From Thaumatotibia leucotreta (taxonomy: Eukaryota; Arthropoda; Insecta; Lepidoptera; Tortricidae): a stretch of 64,000 nt of DNA. This document shows, in pieces, positions 41,259 through 52,528 of this stretch. Made by a program: the position numbers and the translations under genes. Position 1 is the first letter of the stretch; every line of letters begins with the position of its first letter. The notes below the pieces were generated by a model. That model worked only from the letters and a program-made list of their open reading frames with translations. It ran no database searches and was not told the DNA's origin. The DNA lies in NCBI GenBank assembly GCA_025490895.1, contig JALPQI010003346.1:21922-85921 (forward strand). Direction: 5' to 3'.

Positions 41259-42045
41259 GAGATGAGGTAGGCGATCCTTCAGGCCTTCATACATAGCTCA
41301 TAGGTGATACAATCTAATTTCGATCCATCAGCCATCGTGCCCGAACTTCCCCGTGACACATGACTGATATTGCTGACAACGTTGCTCTCAATCACTGGAT
41401 TGGGTAGATACGGGATATTCGGGTTAGTAGCACTTCCAGCTATGCTATTCTCTTATTCACACATTCGACGCTGCGTTCGTCAACGAGCTCGACGTCGTGA
41501 CAGCCTTGTCTAAAATCCTAGCTGTTTGATTTGACATGTGGAATCGAGGCTGTAAGCTAGGTTGTGAGCCAGTTCGTCGCTGTTTTTAGTTAGAGAATAC
41601 GAAGTTCGTACATTAAACGTCAAACTCTCGACGCACTGTCTTATAGCTCACCTACCAGTTCTAGTCGCCGAGCACTAGTGTCGTTTAAAGTACATTAGTG
41701 AATACCATTTTTAGGCTCGACGCTGCCGCGGCGCTGACACAGCGCTGACAGCAAGGCGGTTTCCTTAGTGAATAACACTGCTGTTTATATAGTCTGTGTA
41801 AAGTGAAGGCGTCTCACAGCGATTCCGCTCCCATAGAAATGCGGCCATATACCTTAATAGCAAAATACAGGTCGTTTGCTGTTCAAAACGTTAGAATATC
41901 ATCAAAACAATATAAAAAAACTACTTAAATTTCAATGTTCTTGAAAATAACGACATTTCAATTGACAAAAGTGCAACATAGAACTTTCTTATATTGGGGC
42001 CGCGATATTTTACTGAGGGAATAATACGCCGAATAGCATTAGTTA
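41259..42045. other. Unassigned; GC-richer, repeat-like
   Basis: CGACGCTGCCGCGGCGCTGACACAGCGCTGACAGC around 41715-41755 has the tandem core GCGCTGACA and may belong to a short repeat; no gene seen. Confidence 0.35.
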
Positions 42046-42088
42046 AAAATAAATAAATAAATATCTTGGGACATCTTACACAAATCAA
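42046..42088 (-). repeat. Main SINE tail fragment
   Basis: Minus-strand GATTTGTGTAAGATGTCCC and AAGATATTTATTTATTTA match the SINE 3' end only. Confidence 0.7.
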
Positions 42089-42206
42089 TTGATTGTAATC
42101 ACATTGATGGTGGCGACACCAAGCGAGTTTATAGGGCACAACACATGCACTAGTTTCGTTCGAAAACATGTATTATGTTTATTAATCTTCAACAATTACA
42201 AGTAAC

Positions 42207-42492
42207 TTATGGGCATTTTAACTTCTAGGACACCCAATAATAGCTTAACTTTAACAAAAAAGTTAACTTCGATGTCAGTTTTGTAACGACAATTAATCAT
42301 GAAATATTTACGTAAATCCACTTTAATTATGTTTTTATATTACACAAACGCGTATTTTTTCTGGATTAAATGATAAAAAAATATTTTGGTTAATATTTAA
42401 TGCTAAGTTGTCGTTACAAAACTGACATCGAAGTTAACTTTTTTGTGAGAGTTAAGCTAATTGGGTGGCCCTAGAAGTGAAAATGCCCTTAT
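42207..42492. mobile_element. Foldback element (GGGCATTTTAACTTCTAGG ends)
   Basis: The arms of about 80 bp run GGGCATTTT.ACTTCTAGG, ACACCCAAT, AGCTTAACT, AAAAAAGTTAACTTCGATG, TCAGTTTTGTAACGACAA and are mirrored at the right with few mismatches; only about 120 bp separates them. Confidence 0.88.
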
Positions 42493-42739
42493 ACGCGAAA
42501 ACTAGATTCTTTATTGTATAACAAGATCGATTGATTTTATATCGAAAAGAACATATGGAACAAAATTATAATAATCGTATTGTAATATAAGTTATATATT
42601 TCTTAAGCTTAACTACATTTACATACAAATATACACAAGAATATTCTGAATAATAGTGATTTATGTTTGTTTCAGGTAACTACCTTTATTACTTACTGCC
42701 TTTCAGTAAGCATCACCGAAAACAAATCACGTACACACT

Positions 42740-42870
42740 GAACCAATTGCAACCCTACGCCCCTCTAGGACCTTGTCATAATGACAAGTATTGAGAGATG
42801 TCTTACCACTTGATTTATGGCGTCATTTTGACATAGTTCCTGTGAGTGGTCTAGGGTTACAATTGGTCGA
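42740..42870. mobile_element. Foldback MITE (GAACCAATTGCAACCCTA arms)
   Basis: GAACCAATTGCAACCCTACG and CTAGGGTTACAATTGGTC are inverted, continuing with AGGA.CT..GTCATAATGAC against GTCATTTTGACATAGTTCCT. Confidence 0.7.
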
Positions 42871-43119
42871 CTGTCGGGAAACCCGTGTAAGTACTAGATT
42901 TTAAGTTTCCTTAAGAGTCCGCAACAAGACCGCTCAACTTCGCGATATGATTTGCGATAAAGACCACTGGATGTTTTTGTTTCACCTTGAGTGAGATCAT
43001 CATTTGGCCTCGAAAGTCTATTATATCAGACCATGTATGGTGCAGCAGTGTTAGGAGGGGAGACAGCATTTCTCATGGCTGTGTAGGCCAATACAGGAGC
43101 GAGAGATAGACCGGTAGAA

Positions 43120-43225
43120 ATTAAATACAAAATGTTTCCTGTGGACATATGAAAATTATGGACTTTAGAACCCTAACTTTCTTGCGAACGAATACAATGC
43201 GATAGGTGGCTTCTGGTTCTTAACA
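43120..43225. repeat. Dispersed repeat, inverted partner at 58690-58795
   Basis: CTGTGGACATATGAA, GAACCCTAACTTTCTT and AGGTGGCTTCTGGTTCTTAA are present as their reverse complement at 58690-58795 in the same order. Confidence 0.6.
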
Positions 43226-43478
43226 AGTTCCATGTGCAGCTAAAATCGATAGTGTCACCTCTCACGTGCAAATTCACGCACAAAATTTCAGGTATAATCT
43301 GGTGACAGTATTAAAAGTCCACCAATACCTAATTTTATCAAATTGTCACTTTTTACAGCTGATACGTGCGGGTAAATTAACGTAGCTTAGCTCATACGTG
43401 CACATTTCAAATTATCCCTGTATTTAAATAAGGTCGTGCATCATATATGCTGCATTCACGTATCATCAATACCTTCAA

Positions 43479-43498
43479 ATGCATCACATGTGATGCAT
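43479..43498. promoter_or_regulatory. Perfect 20-bp palindrome with E-box CACATGTG
   Basis: ATGCATCACATGTGATGCAT is fully self-complementary and centred on CACATGTG, an E-box able to bind bHLH dimers. No gene is near; function is unproven. Confidence 0.3.
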
Positions 43499-43625
43499 GC
43501 ACAGGGAACGTGTTAAGAATTGTGTGGTCAAAACCTAATTTGTATGTCCCAGAACCGTTATCTTTCTCAATGTCCACATGAGACACGTCCGTTTTCGCGG
43601 ACGCTGTATGACTTATGTACGCTGT

Positions 43626-43758
43626 ATATTATGTATGTATGTATATAGATACTTAGACCACCACGACCAAAGAACAAAATATCTGTAACAGTAAATATAC
43701 TCGGAAACCCTCCAGCTTCGTAGGCAGGGTCACTACCAACTAGACGCAGTTTGGGTTT
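43626..43758 (-). mobile_element. Main-family SINE, 5' half
   Basis: On the minus strand the head reads CTAGTTGGTAGTGACCCTGC, CTACGAAGCTGGAGGG, then TTTGTTCTTTGGTCGTGG, TCTAAGTATCTATATACA. The 3' tail is absent, and the B-box is lost. Confidence 0.7.
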
Positions 43759-44307
43759 AAATCAATATATCGGCAATTAGTAAGCCTAGTAAGTAAACCT
43801 CGACTAACTATCATGATTTGAGGACTGATTAGTCCCGTGGGACTTGTGGGCTAAGAGCCAATGCTCATTACCAGTTGTGGACTCTCCGGGGGTTAGCGCT
43901 GACAGCCGGTAATCGGTAGCGCCAATCGAAGAGGAAATGATGTATCGATATTATGTCACGGGCGTACTTTAGTAGTTTGTTAATACGCGAAGATTTGGGA
44001 TTGTTATTAGTAAAACCAACTAGCTATAGTCCTAACGCTACCAATAATGGTCCAAAACCTAATCGAATATTTTCTTTTAGGTGTGATTGTTATATTAGTC
44101 GTGCTATTTCATAGGTATACTTCTCACAAATCATTAAAAAAAAATGGCTATAGCCAACTAATAATAAATAAATAAGAAGAAGATTAGGACTAATGATTAT
44201 TTAGGAGTTGAATTGAAATTGTGGAACATAGCTGCAAATGACCATAATGGTGGTGTTTAGTAACTTAAATTGTATAAAAGCTGCCTATTAATGTACTACA
44301 TTACAAT
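43759..44307. other. No assignable feature
   Basis: CTAGCTATAG/GGCTATAGCC (44028 and 44146) may be worn ends of a foldback; nothing firm. Confidence 0.35.
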
Positions 44308-44535
44308 ATCATCATCATATCAGCCGAGAGACGTCCCTTGCTGAACTTAGGCCTCCCCCAAAGATTGCCAGTATTGCCACAATGACGTTACGTGGCCGCC
44401 ACTTGAGAAACTTTCCGCCCCAACGGCCATCGGTTCTACGTGCAGTGTGCCGTCCCGCCCACTGCTACTTCAGTTAAGCGGTTCGGAGAGCTATATCGGT
44501 TATTTTGGTTCTGCTGGGGATGGTCTAATGCGGAT
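44308..44535 (-). mobile_element. 5'-truncated, internally deleted RTE LINE copy
   Basis: Minus strand: equivalents of the LINE 3' end (GGCCTAAGTTCAGCAAGGGA and CGGCTGATATGATGATGATA) and, further upstream, the region of LINE nucleotides matching 27420-27555 (CTTAACTGAAGTAGCAGTGG, GGGCGGGACGGCACACTG). About 90 bp of the C-terminal coding is missing. Confidence 0.75.
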
Positions 44536-45439
44536 AATACGAGTATAATACAAATTACAAGGATAGTTTTCAAGTTTGACTTTTAGTATTCTTCGGTAGT
44601 AGGTATATTTTCTCTCTCTGCTATAGGTATAACTTTAATTGTGTTAAATACACAGTATTACTCGTATGTAGTGTTTCATATTTAGTACCATTTTAGTATT
44701 TATTGCATATCACATTACAGACATGGACATTACGTATCTTACACAATCTAAACGGATATTTGTATTTTTATTTTGAATATACTTTATAACGATACGTGAA
44801 ATTCACATAACATATTTACACAGAACATATCTGCTACTCAGCATATCGAGTTTAAAAAAGTCAATATATTTTTAACCCAAAAGTATAAAACGCTGACTAA
44901 CAAAGCTGATTTCGTTATAAATCCCTTTTAACTTCGTGTTTTTCATTATTTCACACCTTCCTAACATGCCAGAATACAATTTTATCTATTTGTACAATGC
45001 GTAACATCGGCATGAGCAAATAAAAAGCTGGATTTTATAAAATTCACTGAAAACTGATAAAAGTTTTTATTGTACGGCGGTACTGACAGCCGAGTCACAT
45101 TTTGCACAATTTTGATAATGGAGTTCAGTCTGCTTTTCTGTCGATTCAAATTTTCAAAGTAAGTTTCAAAGTTCTTTTAGCACTTAGGACGGCAAAAGTT
45201 CTTTCGAATTTTTATGACTACTGATATAACGACTGTGTCTCAAGACGTCATTTGATTTTATCGATATAGTTTATCTATGATATGCGAATGTAATAAGTAA
45301 ATAATGCGTCCATACGCAAAATTGGATTTTATGTTATTGTTATTACACAACGATCAAACAACTTACAGAGGATAGTAATTTGTCTGCTTGAGACAAATCT
45401 ATGTTACTTCTTCAATGAAATTTAGGTTAAAAAATTTTA
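44536..45439. other. No assignable feature
   Basis: No gene or repeat recognised in this AT-rich stretch. Confidence 0.45.
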
Positions 45440-45550
45440 TATAGGTAGACGTATTTACCCACATCGCAAGCTTTAATTATTGAGCTTACCGCGGAATTAC
45501 GAGTATTTAGGTCGATTTGTGTGAGATATCTCAAGATATTTATTTATCAA
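45440..45550 (+). mobile_element. Main-family SINE, 3' part
   Basis: TTACCCACATCGCAAGC, TTGAGCTTACCGCGG and GGTCGATTTGTGTGAGATAT match the tail, with a 10-bp insertion (ATTACGAGTA) unlike other copies. Confidence 0.7.
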
Positions 45551-45999
45551 TAAACGTGTCAAACTGCAAAGGTTAATCTGTTATTTAAGATTAGTCTTTT
45601 TAATATAAAATATGCTTTAATACACTTTAGATTTCGATACACAAATAATCTTTTATAAATTTTAAAATGATGCATTAAAAGTTGTTGAATATTTTAGGAG
45701 GAATTACGGAGCGAAATTTTATTGGATGTTCAAAAATGGAAGCGCATGTTCGCAATATAGTGCAATAAGAACTTATTCACACTGTGCTACGAAGAGCTAC
45801 GCCGTAGACCCGCTACGGGTCCCTGCGAACTAATGATTCACGGCTATCACGCTTACCTGAACAGCCAAATGAGCGCTGTTTATCGTAATGTAGCCGTAAA
45901 CAACCGCTAACGAACCTAGACAAATCCACATGAATCGGTGTTTTATTCCGTAACCATGGGGATAGCACAGGATGGCTCACGTCTCATTAGCTTTCCCAA
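45551..45999. other. No assignable feature
   Basis: GCTACGAAGAGCTACGCCG..TAGACCCGCTACGGGTC near 45785-45825 is a local palindromic repeat; no gene recognised. Confidence 0.35.
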
Positions 46000-46910
46000 T
46001 AAAATAATTGAGAGTTTGGGCAGAGGGGTGCGCGGGGCGCGGCGCCCGGGAGCCTTCAGTGTACCGCGGGCCGCCCTGCCGGGAGCTCGCGTCGCGAGTA
46101 CCAGGGTCGCAGAACACGTGCGGTGGTCATCATAACCGATGCGTCAGTGGTGCGAGTGATAGTGCCTAATTTCCTATACGGTTATGGTCCCTTGGTGATG
46201 TGTGGCGTTTCAGTTCTTGCGCTATGACGGTTAAAGGGTCGAGATTCGTGGTAAGACTTATCGGAAACCTCTACGAGGTTGTCATTAAAAATTACTATAG
46301 TTATTTATGATACGAGTGTTGAATGTGAGGTTTTTTGAACGAGAGTCGGTGATCTCACTTCGTGGTTTAAACCGACACGAGTTAAAAAAGCCTACATTGC
46401 AACACTGATATCATACAATATGTTACATGTATGTAGCATGATTCGAGGAAAAAAAGACAATCTCAGAAGTACCCTCCAGGTCTTAAAGAATAGTACTTCG
46501 AAAATTCATTTCTAGACATTTAAATGTAAAATATGATAAAGGACTTTATGCTTATCATTTGCCCTGGAATTGAGCACTAAGTCGCGAAAATTAAGTAGGC
46601 AATTTCAGATAAAAACTTGAGTTCGTCAGCCTAAGGAACAAGGATTTTTTCCTGTCTCTCATGTTAATTCCAAAAGAAAAGTTCAATACGATCTATCTGA
46701 TCAGGCTCCAAAACAGTATTGACGAGGAAAAATGCTTAAAATTCTCCCTAAAACAGCTTCCCCATTATTTTCTATGCGTTTACAATTGATGACGTCATTT
46801 AGATGCAGCTCCTTGCGCTATATTTAGATTAAACACCGCGCGCCGGTCACGTTTCCCATTTAGGAGTGCGACGACGAGCGATGCGAGCCAATCTGTCAGT
46901 CGGCACCATC
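46000..46910 (+). promoter_or_regulatory. Two GC-rich blocks with promoter-like motifs
   Basis: Block 1 (46020-46140) is very GC-rich (GCGCGGGGCGCGGCGCCCGG) and contains TTCAGTG, an arthropod initiator-like hexamer. Block 2 has a perfect cAMP-response-type site TGACGTCA at 46790-46797, CTATATTTAG (MEF2-like) at 46818-46827, and TGTCAGTCGG as a possible initiator near 46895. These motifs are common in insect promoters or 5' exons, but spacing is not decisive and no coding exon follows that I can recognise. The frame at 45938-46135 over block 1 has no domain. Confidence 0.3.
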
Positions 46911-46975
46911 AACGGACCTTTGTCTCTGTCATGACACTGATAATGACAACCGTAGAAAATAGTTTATTGACACCG

Positions 46976-47262
46976 CATTGCCGTCTGGTGACAGCAGGAA
47001 GAATACGTTTGTCACCTCCCCAACTCTTCCCACGAGTGTAGTAAGAGTCGGCTAAAGGATTGAAGTGTTACTGACAATTTATTTATCGAAGATTGATGAT
47101 GGGCAACAGCATCATCGTTGTAGACGTAGACACACTACTGCGATAGCCAACCCACTTGCCCAGCGTGGCGATTATAGGTACCTATCAGACCTTCTAATGC
47201 GTCTATACGCATATGCTAGGGTGAGGCCGTTGTCCAGCAATGGACTCCATAGGCTGATGAGG
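46976..47262 (+). mobile_element. Mini-LINE, copy E (complete, plus strand)
   Basis: Begins CCGTCTGGTGACAGCAGG, passes CGAGTGTAGTAAGAGTCGGC and GGGCAACAGCATCATCG, then CTACTGCGATAGCCAACCCA, CAGCGTGGCGATTATAGG, AATGCGTCTATACGCATATG, and ends GTCCAGCAATGGACTCCATA, GGCTGATGAGG. The full set of 5'-LINE and 3'-LINE landmarks is in the same order as copies A and B but on the other strand. Confidence 0.82.
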
Positions 47263-48533
47263 TGTAACGCCTCATTTATCTACCATGTCTATAATATTAG
47301 ACATAATATACATATTGTACCCAAACAGGAGCCATGAAATTAGGTCACGTAGAGATTTCCATATAAATTTAATGCGCGACTATATAACATTAAATGTTAT
47401 TGCTTAGGTTATAGCCTCTCAAGACGACCAGACGCAGAATACGAGTTGAATTGCGTTCCTATTGTCTTATCTGATAATTCAAGTGCATAAGTATAAGTAA
47501 ATAAATGAATCTTGAAAGTCTGGAACTGTAATTTAAACTAATTATAGATACCTTTCTTCTCATTAGATACTGTGAGCGTGTGAGATATTAATTTACTAAA
47601 ACTTCGTACAAACATATCTCTACACCAATATTACAGGGTTCTATGTTACATTTTCGGGGTAGTTAAATAGGGACTACTTTAGTGTCAGTTTGTCAAATTT
47701 CTAGTTGATAAGAATGCAACATTTATCTTTGTAATATTGGGGCAGCGATATCTTGCACAACCTTAGGTTAATGACAGCGTGCAATGATAAGAATAAGAAA
47801 AAAACATATTCATATTTACAAATAAGGCTTTATGGATAAGTGTGAGAAAATATACATTGTACTTTATACATTGACTGTGTCAAAAGCGGATTCAGTACGA
47901 GTATATATGTTTATCGTATTACTAATACGACTCAACACTGGTTTTCATAGACATAAAAATTGCGCGTGACATATTTTTACGGCGTTCGTTATATAAAATA
48001 TCGGTTTTTGTCTAGGAAGTGACCCATTATAAGGTTGTTTTTTTGGAAATCTAGTCAGTTTGATATGTCTATTCACGAATTTTTGATATTTGATTTAATA
48101 TCTCTAATGTAAATATTAGATGTCATATACCGAATAAAAATAACGAAGCTTAGCAACGCCGGAGCGTCGAAGCATAACTCGCTTTTTTGGAACCAGTGCC
48201 CAAACATGCAATACCTGGAAAATACAGGATTGGTTCAAATTCATATGGCTTCAGGAACTGATTGCGATCGTACTAGGATCTCAGAACAATGCAAAAGTCC
48301 CGCTCGGCCCCTAGGCAAACAAAGCATGTGATCTTAGCTAAGCTCGTCTATTATTAGTAGGTTACGTAGAATCTGGGTATAATCCCTTCGGAGGCATATG
48401 AGGCTGTACCTAGGAACGTTAATACATTTAAGATTTATGCCGTCTCGTCTCGTATTCTGTCACCGTGACATCAATGTGATTGTTGCTAGAGACCTGATAT
48501 TGTTGACAGTAGACAAGGTACGAAATGTTACAC
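47263..48533. other. No assignable feature
   Basis: No gene or repeat recognised. Confidence 0.4.
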
Positions 48534-49107
48534 AAAAAAACCGGCCAAGTGCGAGTCGGACTCGCGCGCGAAGGGTTCCGTACCGTTACCAATTTATTAT
48601 TTAAAAAATACAGTTAAATCAACCTACTTCAAACTATAGAAGATAATTTAATCAAACCAAAAATCGTTGATAGAATTTATTAATGTGCATATCATATATT
48701 TTTTTTAGAATTTTATATCGCGTAGTTTAAAAAATAGAGGGGGGGGACACATTTTTCAGACTTTGAGAGCTGGTATCTCGAAAACGATTTGCTTAAATAA
48801 AAATGAGATTTATAAACCTTCATAACATTTTCAAAGACCTTTCTGTTAATACCCCACACGCTTATATACAACAAAAAAAAATTTTCTATCCATCAGTTAC
48901 ATGTATGGAGGGCCCCCACCCCAATGGTTTTTTTTACAATTTAGTATCATAATCCTGTAGCGGTTCATACAACACATATCCTTACCAAATTTCGTTACTG
49001 TAGCATTTATAGTTTCCGAGTAAATCGGATGTGACAGACGGACAGACGGACATGACGGATGTATAAGGGTTCCGTTTTTGCCATTTTGGCTACGGAACCC
49101 TAAAAAT
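48534..49107 (+). mobile_element. Lepidopteran repeat GTGCGAGTCGGACTCGC...TACGGAACCCTAA
   Basis: Starts AAAAAACCGGCCAAGTGCG, AGTCGGACTCGCGCGCGAAG, GGTTCCGTACC; then a G8 tract and CTCGAAAACGATTTGC; ends with GACGGACAGACGGAC, AAGGGTTCCGTTTTTGCC and GGCTACGGAACCCTAAAAAT. GGGTTCCGTA near the start and TACGGAACCC near the end are inverted. I recognise this as a very common moth and butterfly repeat, probably non-autonomous; its class is not certain. Confidence 0.8.
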
Positions 49108-50704
49108 ATCAACTTACTCGTCTGTCGTATCACGTTTGATTATTATTTATTACCTTTAGTTAATTATGTTGATTTGTATTGTGTGGCTTGGAAACGATAC
49201 TTAAAAATGGATCTATAATATAACACGTCGTTCAGAAATTCAGTACTACAATAGTAAAAATCGACATTCATGGTACGCCACCTGAAAACCTACGCCTAAT
49301 CACTGAACATGTGTACGGTTACCTATAATAATGGCGTGCTATAATAAATCACAGGATTATACAGATGAATCACAAGTTATTTGTTTCCCATTATACGTTT
49401 CACTATAAAAATTATTTTATTATTCGTTTACGAATAGTATGAAGAATTTTAGAAAGGCATAATTTGCGGAATATCTGGATTTCCGAATCCAACAAACAGG
49501 TTAAAGAATTCGCAGATTTCGTAAAATGTTCCGCTGATTCTTGCAAAAATTATCGCTGCTGAAGCGAAATTTGTAGCCGAGCATCATTGCTCGTCTTTGT
49601 GAAAGAGGATATCCATTCTTGTAAGCTTTGTATGACGTATAGTTTGAATACTAAAACATTTGGTGATTTGCTGATTTGGTGTTGTGCATTGTGTGTCAGA
49701 GAAGTGAGGACATTTTGTGTACTTAGACGATGATTGATTATTTTCTTGATAAAACATACCGAAAACACACATTGTATTATTTAACAAATATTAATATTAT
49801 TTTTGTTTACAGACGGGAGTTTTGGGGACAAAACAAAATAAAAGTTCATAACAGTTATTTATAAATGGATTGATAGATATTGTACGAGTAATTAATTTAC
49901 TATCTATGAAGGCATGTTAACAATAATATTATCTTCAGTCATATCAATAGCTATTCTCATATGTCGATCAGATACAGTCAACATGATAAATATCGGAGCA
50001 ATTGTAAAGACATAAGGGCACGCCTCTATTGCAATGGCGGTAGAGTGCATTTTAACATATTATTATTTATATTGTATCTCATGGCGACCGGTTATAAGAA
50101 ATCGACTAACTAAATATAGTATTTTATGCAACTCTTGTTTAAGAGAGGTCAAAAAAGTTGAGCGGCGCGGGTAACAATTTGAGGCGAAGCCGAAAATTGT
50201 TATTAAAGACGCCACGAGCATTTTTTGACTCAGTTAAACAATGTTGCATACAATATTTTTCTACGAACACACATTTACTTTTAAATAAAATTGTAAATTT
50301 GAGAAATATTCTTAGTCAAACACAATTTTATTAATCATCAAGGTCGGCCGGGAGCCGTCAAAATTAAATAAGAAAGCTCCTCTATGGTTTACTGTTCATC
50401 TGATTATTTTTAAATTAGATTGGCAGTCATATATTTCATTAAGTCTTGTATACACGAGGTGTCTTAGAATGCAAAACTGCGAACTGCGTGTAAACCCAAA
50501 TGCATTTATAGGGAATAGACAATATAGACTTATCTTGACATCTGTAAGGTAGGGGCTTAAAGATGTGATCACTGCCATGTAAATGACAAATAAAAGTACG
50601 GGAGTAGAAAAATAAATAAATAAAATAAACGTCGATTTATCTACGAGTACCTATAGGGCTAGGCCAGACTTTCAAAAGATTCGTTAATATTAAGAAAATA
50701 GTTT
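49108..50704. other. No assignable feature
   Basis: Around 50150-50215 GGGTAACAATTTGAGGCG..CCGAAAATTGTTATT is a small local palindrome. The small frames here (49550-49787, 50396-50578) carry no recognised domain. Confidence 0.4.
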
Positions 50705-50708
50705 TTTT

Positions 50709-50825
50709 GCTGGAGTTGCCGAATGGTTTAGGCATTAGCCGCGAAACTAGGGACGCGAGTTCAAATCTCACCTCCGGCATTGATAAACTTTGGTATTGTT
50801 TTTTTGGTATATGATATCAAAAAAC
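50709..50825 (+). mobile_element. tRNA-derived SINE, second family, copy 2
   Basis: The head GCTGGAGTTGCCGAATGG..TTTAGGCATTAGCC folds partly like tRNA-Leu/Ser: the acceptor GCTGGAG pairs with CTCCGGC, with A-box TTGCCGAATGG and B-box GAGTTCAAATCTC; the anticodon stem has only four pairs with an oversized loop, so it is not functional. The tail AAACTTTGGTATTG, TTTTTTTGGTATATGATATC matches copy 1 at 13085-13192. Confidence 0.75.
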
Positions 50826-51627
50826 TAAATAAAAAACAAATTAAATTGTTCACTAATATTAGTGTTGTGGATTTAACCCATTTGTATTTTCTCCAAAGCT
50901 AACTAAAACAGAGCTTTGTTTTTAGACTTTGTTCAAACATGTTGTCTGTCTTCTACATTTATTTCATTGAATCGCGAAAACAGAAGTATTTTGTTTGTTA
51001 GTTATTAAGGGATGGGATAAATCCATTCTAGTTACACAGACAGGTCGGCTTTAGTATATAATGGTAAGATTACAGCTTATCTAAAATGTAATAAGCTACT
51101 GCTTATTGTATTCACGTAAGCTCTTTTCCGATATTACATTATGTGGGGCCTTATAAAAACTATTTTATATAAACTTGTTTTTGCCTTGTATGATATCTAA
51201 GGTACTTCAGTCAAATCAATTGCCAATTTGATGTATAATATTGCCAGGTACAATATCGCTTTTCTTCATTTTTAATACTATTAGAAGAATTATCTGACAG
51301 TTATGTGGCCCTTTCAAGGTGGCTCACCCACTCACGATAGTAGAGCTTGCGGGATACTTTCTTCTGACAAACTATTCAACCCTTTGACCATTTGACAGCT
51401 GTTTTAAGCATTCAATTTCGAACCTTACGTGTTTCTAAATTGATTTGGTTTTATTTTTTATATGATAGCAAGTATGTTACCGATACCCATTAAAGGGTTA
51501 ACTGTTGTCTCCTATTATCTGTGACAAAATAATAATAAAAGATTGACCCTTATACAGTGTTCACACTCACAGTAGTAGGTAGGTTAAAGGAAATATGATG
51601 GTGTGTAAAAATTACCATTTTTCCTTC
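50826..51627. other. No assignable feature
   Basis: No gene or repeat recognised. Confidence 0.45.
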
Positions 51628-51893
51628 CATCATCATCATAATTTCAGCCATTTGTCGCCCACTGCTGAGCATAGGCCTCTGTTCTAGTACGCCACTCATC
51701 TCGGTCCTGAGCCAATCTAACCCAGAAGTGTCCCGCAATCTTACGAATGTCGTCGACCCAACGAGCCAACGGCTCTTTCATTCGGACTAGGCCACCAATC
51801 CGCGAGAACTTTAGTCCACCTGCCATCACTCTGCCTGGCAACATGTCCTGCCCAGTTCCATTTGAGTTTAGTAACGGTATCTCCTTTATCTTA
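51628..51893 (-). mobile_element. 5'-truncated RTE LINE copy, C-terminal coding still open
   Basis: The minus-strand frame 51644-51901 reads LARWVDDIRKIAGHFWVRLA, QDRDEWRTRTEAYAQQWATNG, matching the LINE C-terminus RWSDDLRRMAGRSWMRAAED, RERWREIGEAYVQQWTAIG at 50-60 percent identity by eye. Its 3' end is followed by (ATG)n. It is a diverged subfamily and truncated. Confidence 0.85.
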
Positions 51894-52393
51894 AGTCGCA
51901 TAAATCCAAAGCCGTTTAAATCGAACTAGTCGAGTTTGGAACCGTTTAGGCGAAGTAATTGGAGCACATACAGCCTCCGCCCACAACCTCATTTCTGTAA
52001 TCACTGTTAAACTGTTCTCGGCAACTATTGAGAGAGGAGTCGTTTATTTGTGATTGATTGTCTCCGGTATTGAAGTGTGCTTCTTGTAGAAATGGCATAT
52101 CGTTGGGGATGGCGTAACTATAGTCCAATTCAAATACGAAGGCCCGATGCCTCTCGAAACTTTTGCCATTTAATTGGTCCACTACAAATTGGCACGTGTC
52201 GTACACCGATGTATGCATAAAATATCACGTCACAAAAAGGCCTGGCCAGGTTTCTTTTGTTATCACTGATCCTATTGCTGACGCCTAATGACTTTGTTAA
52301 GTGGAATTGGGCCTTCGTATTTGAAATGGACTTTACCAAAGCAGATAGAGTTCAAATTATCAAACAATTGACACTCTTATCTTAATTGAATTT
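51894..52393. other. No assignable feature
   Basis: GGCCCGATGC..CCAATTC (52094-52145) and GAATTGGGCCTTCGTATTTG (52303-52324) form an imperfect inverted pair around 200 bp, possibly a worn foldback. Confidence 0.4.
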
Positions 52394-52429
52394 GTTAGTT
52401 ACGCGGTATTGTACTATCCTCGACGATAT
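52394..52429. repeat. Half copy of the ATATCGTCGG MITE
   Basis: GTTAGTTACGCGGTATTGTA and CCTCGACGATAT match one arm of the family at 35473-35604; the other arm is absent. Confidence 0.6.
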
Positions 52430-52528
52430 GGCCCATATGGGTTAAATTTGCGTCTTTAAATAAATACCACCTGATAATCTTGTAAAAGAATACCTGTATT
52501 CACATTACGCTCGATTTGAATCGATATT

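Noticed and set aside
50709..50780. A functional tRNA-Leu or tRNA-Ser gene
   Set aside because: The acceptor stem pairs, but the anticodon stem has four pairs and an 8-nt loop; the SINE-type tail follows.
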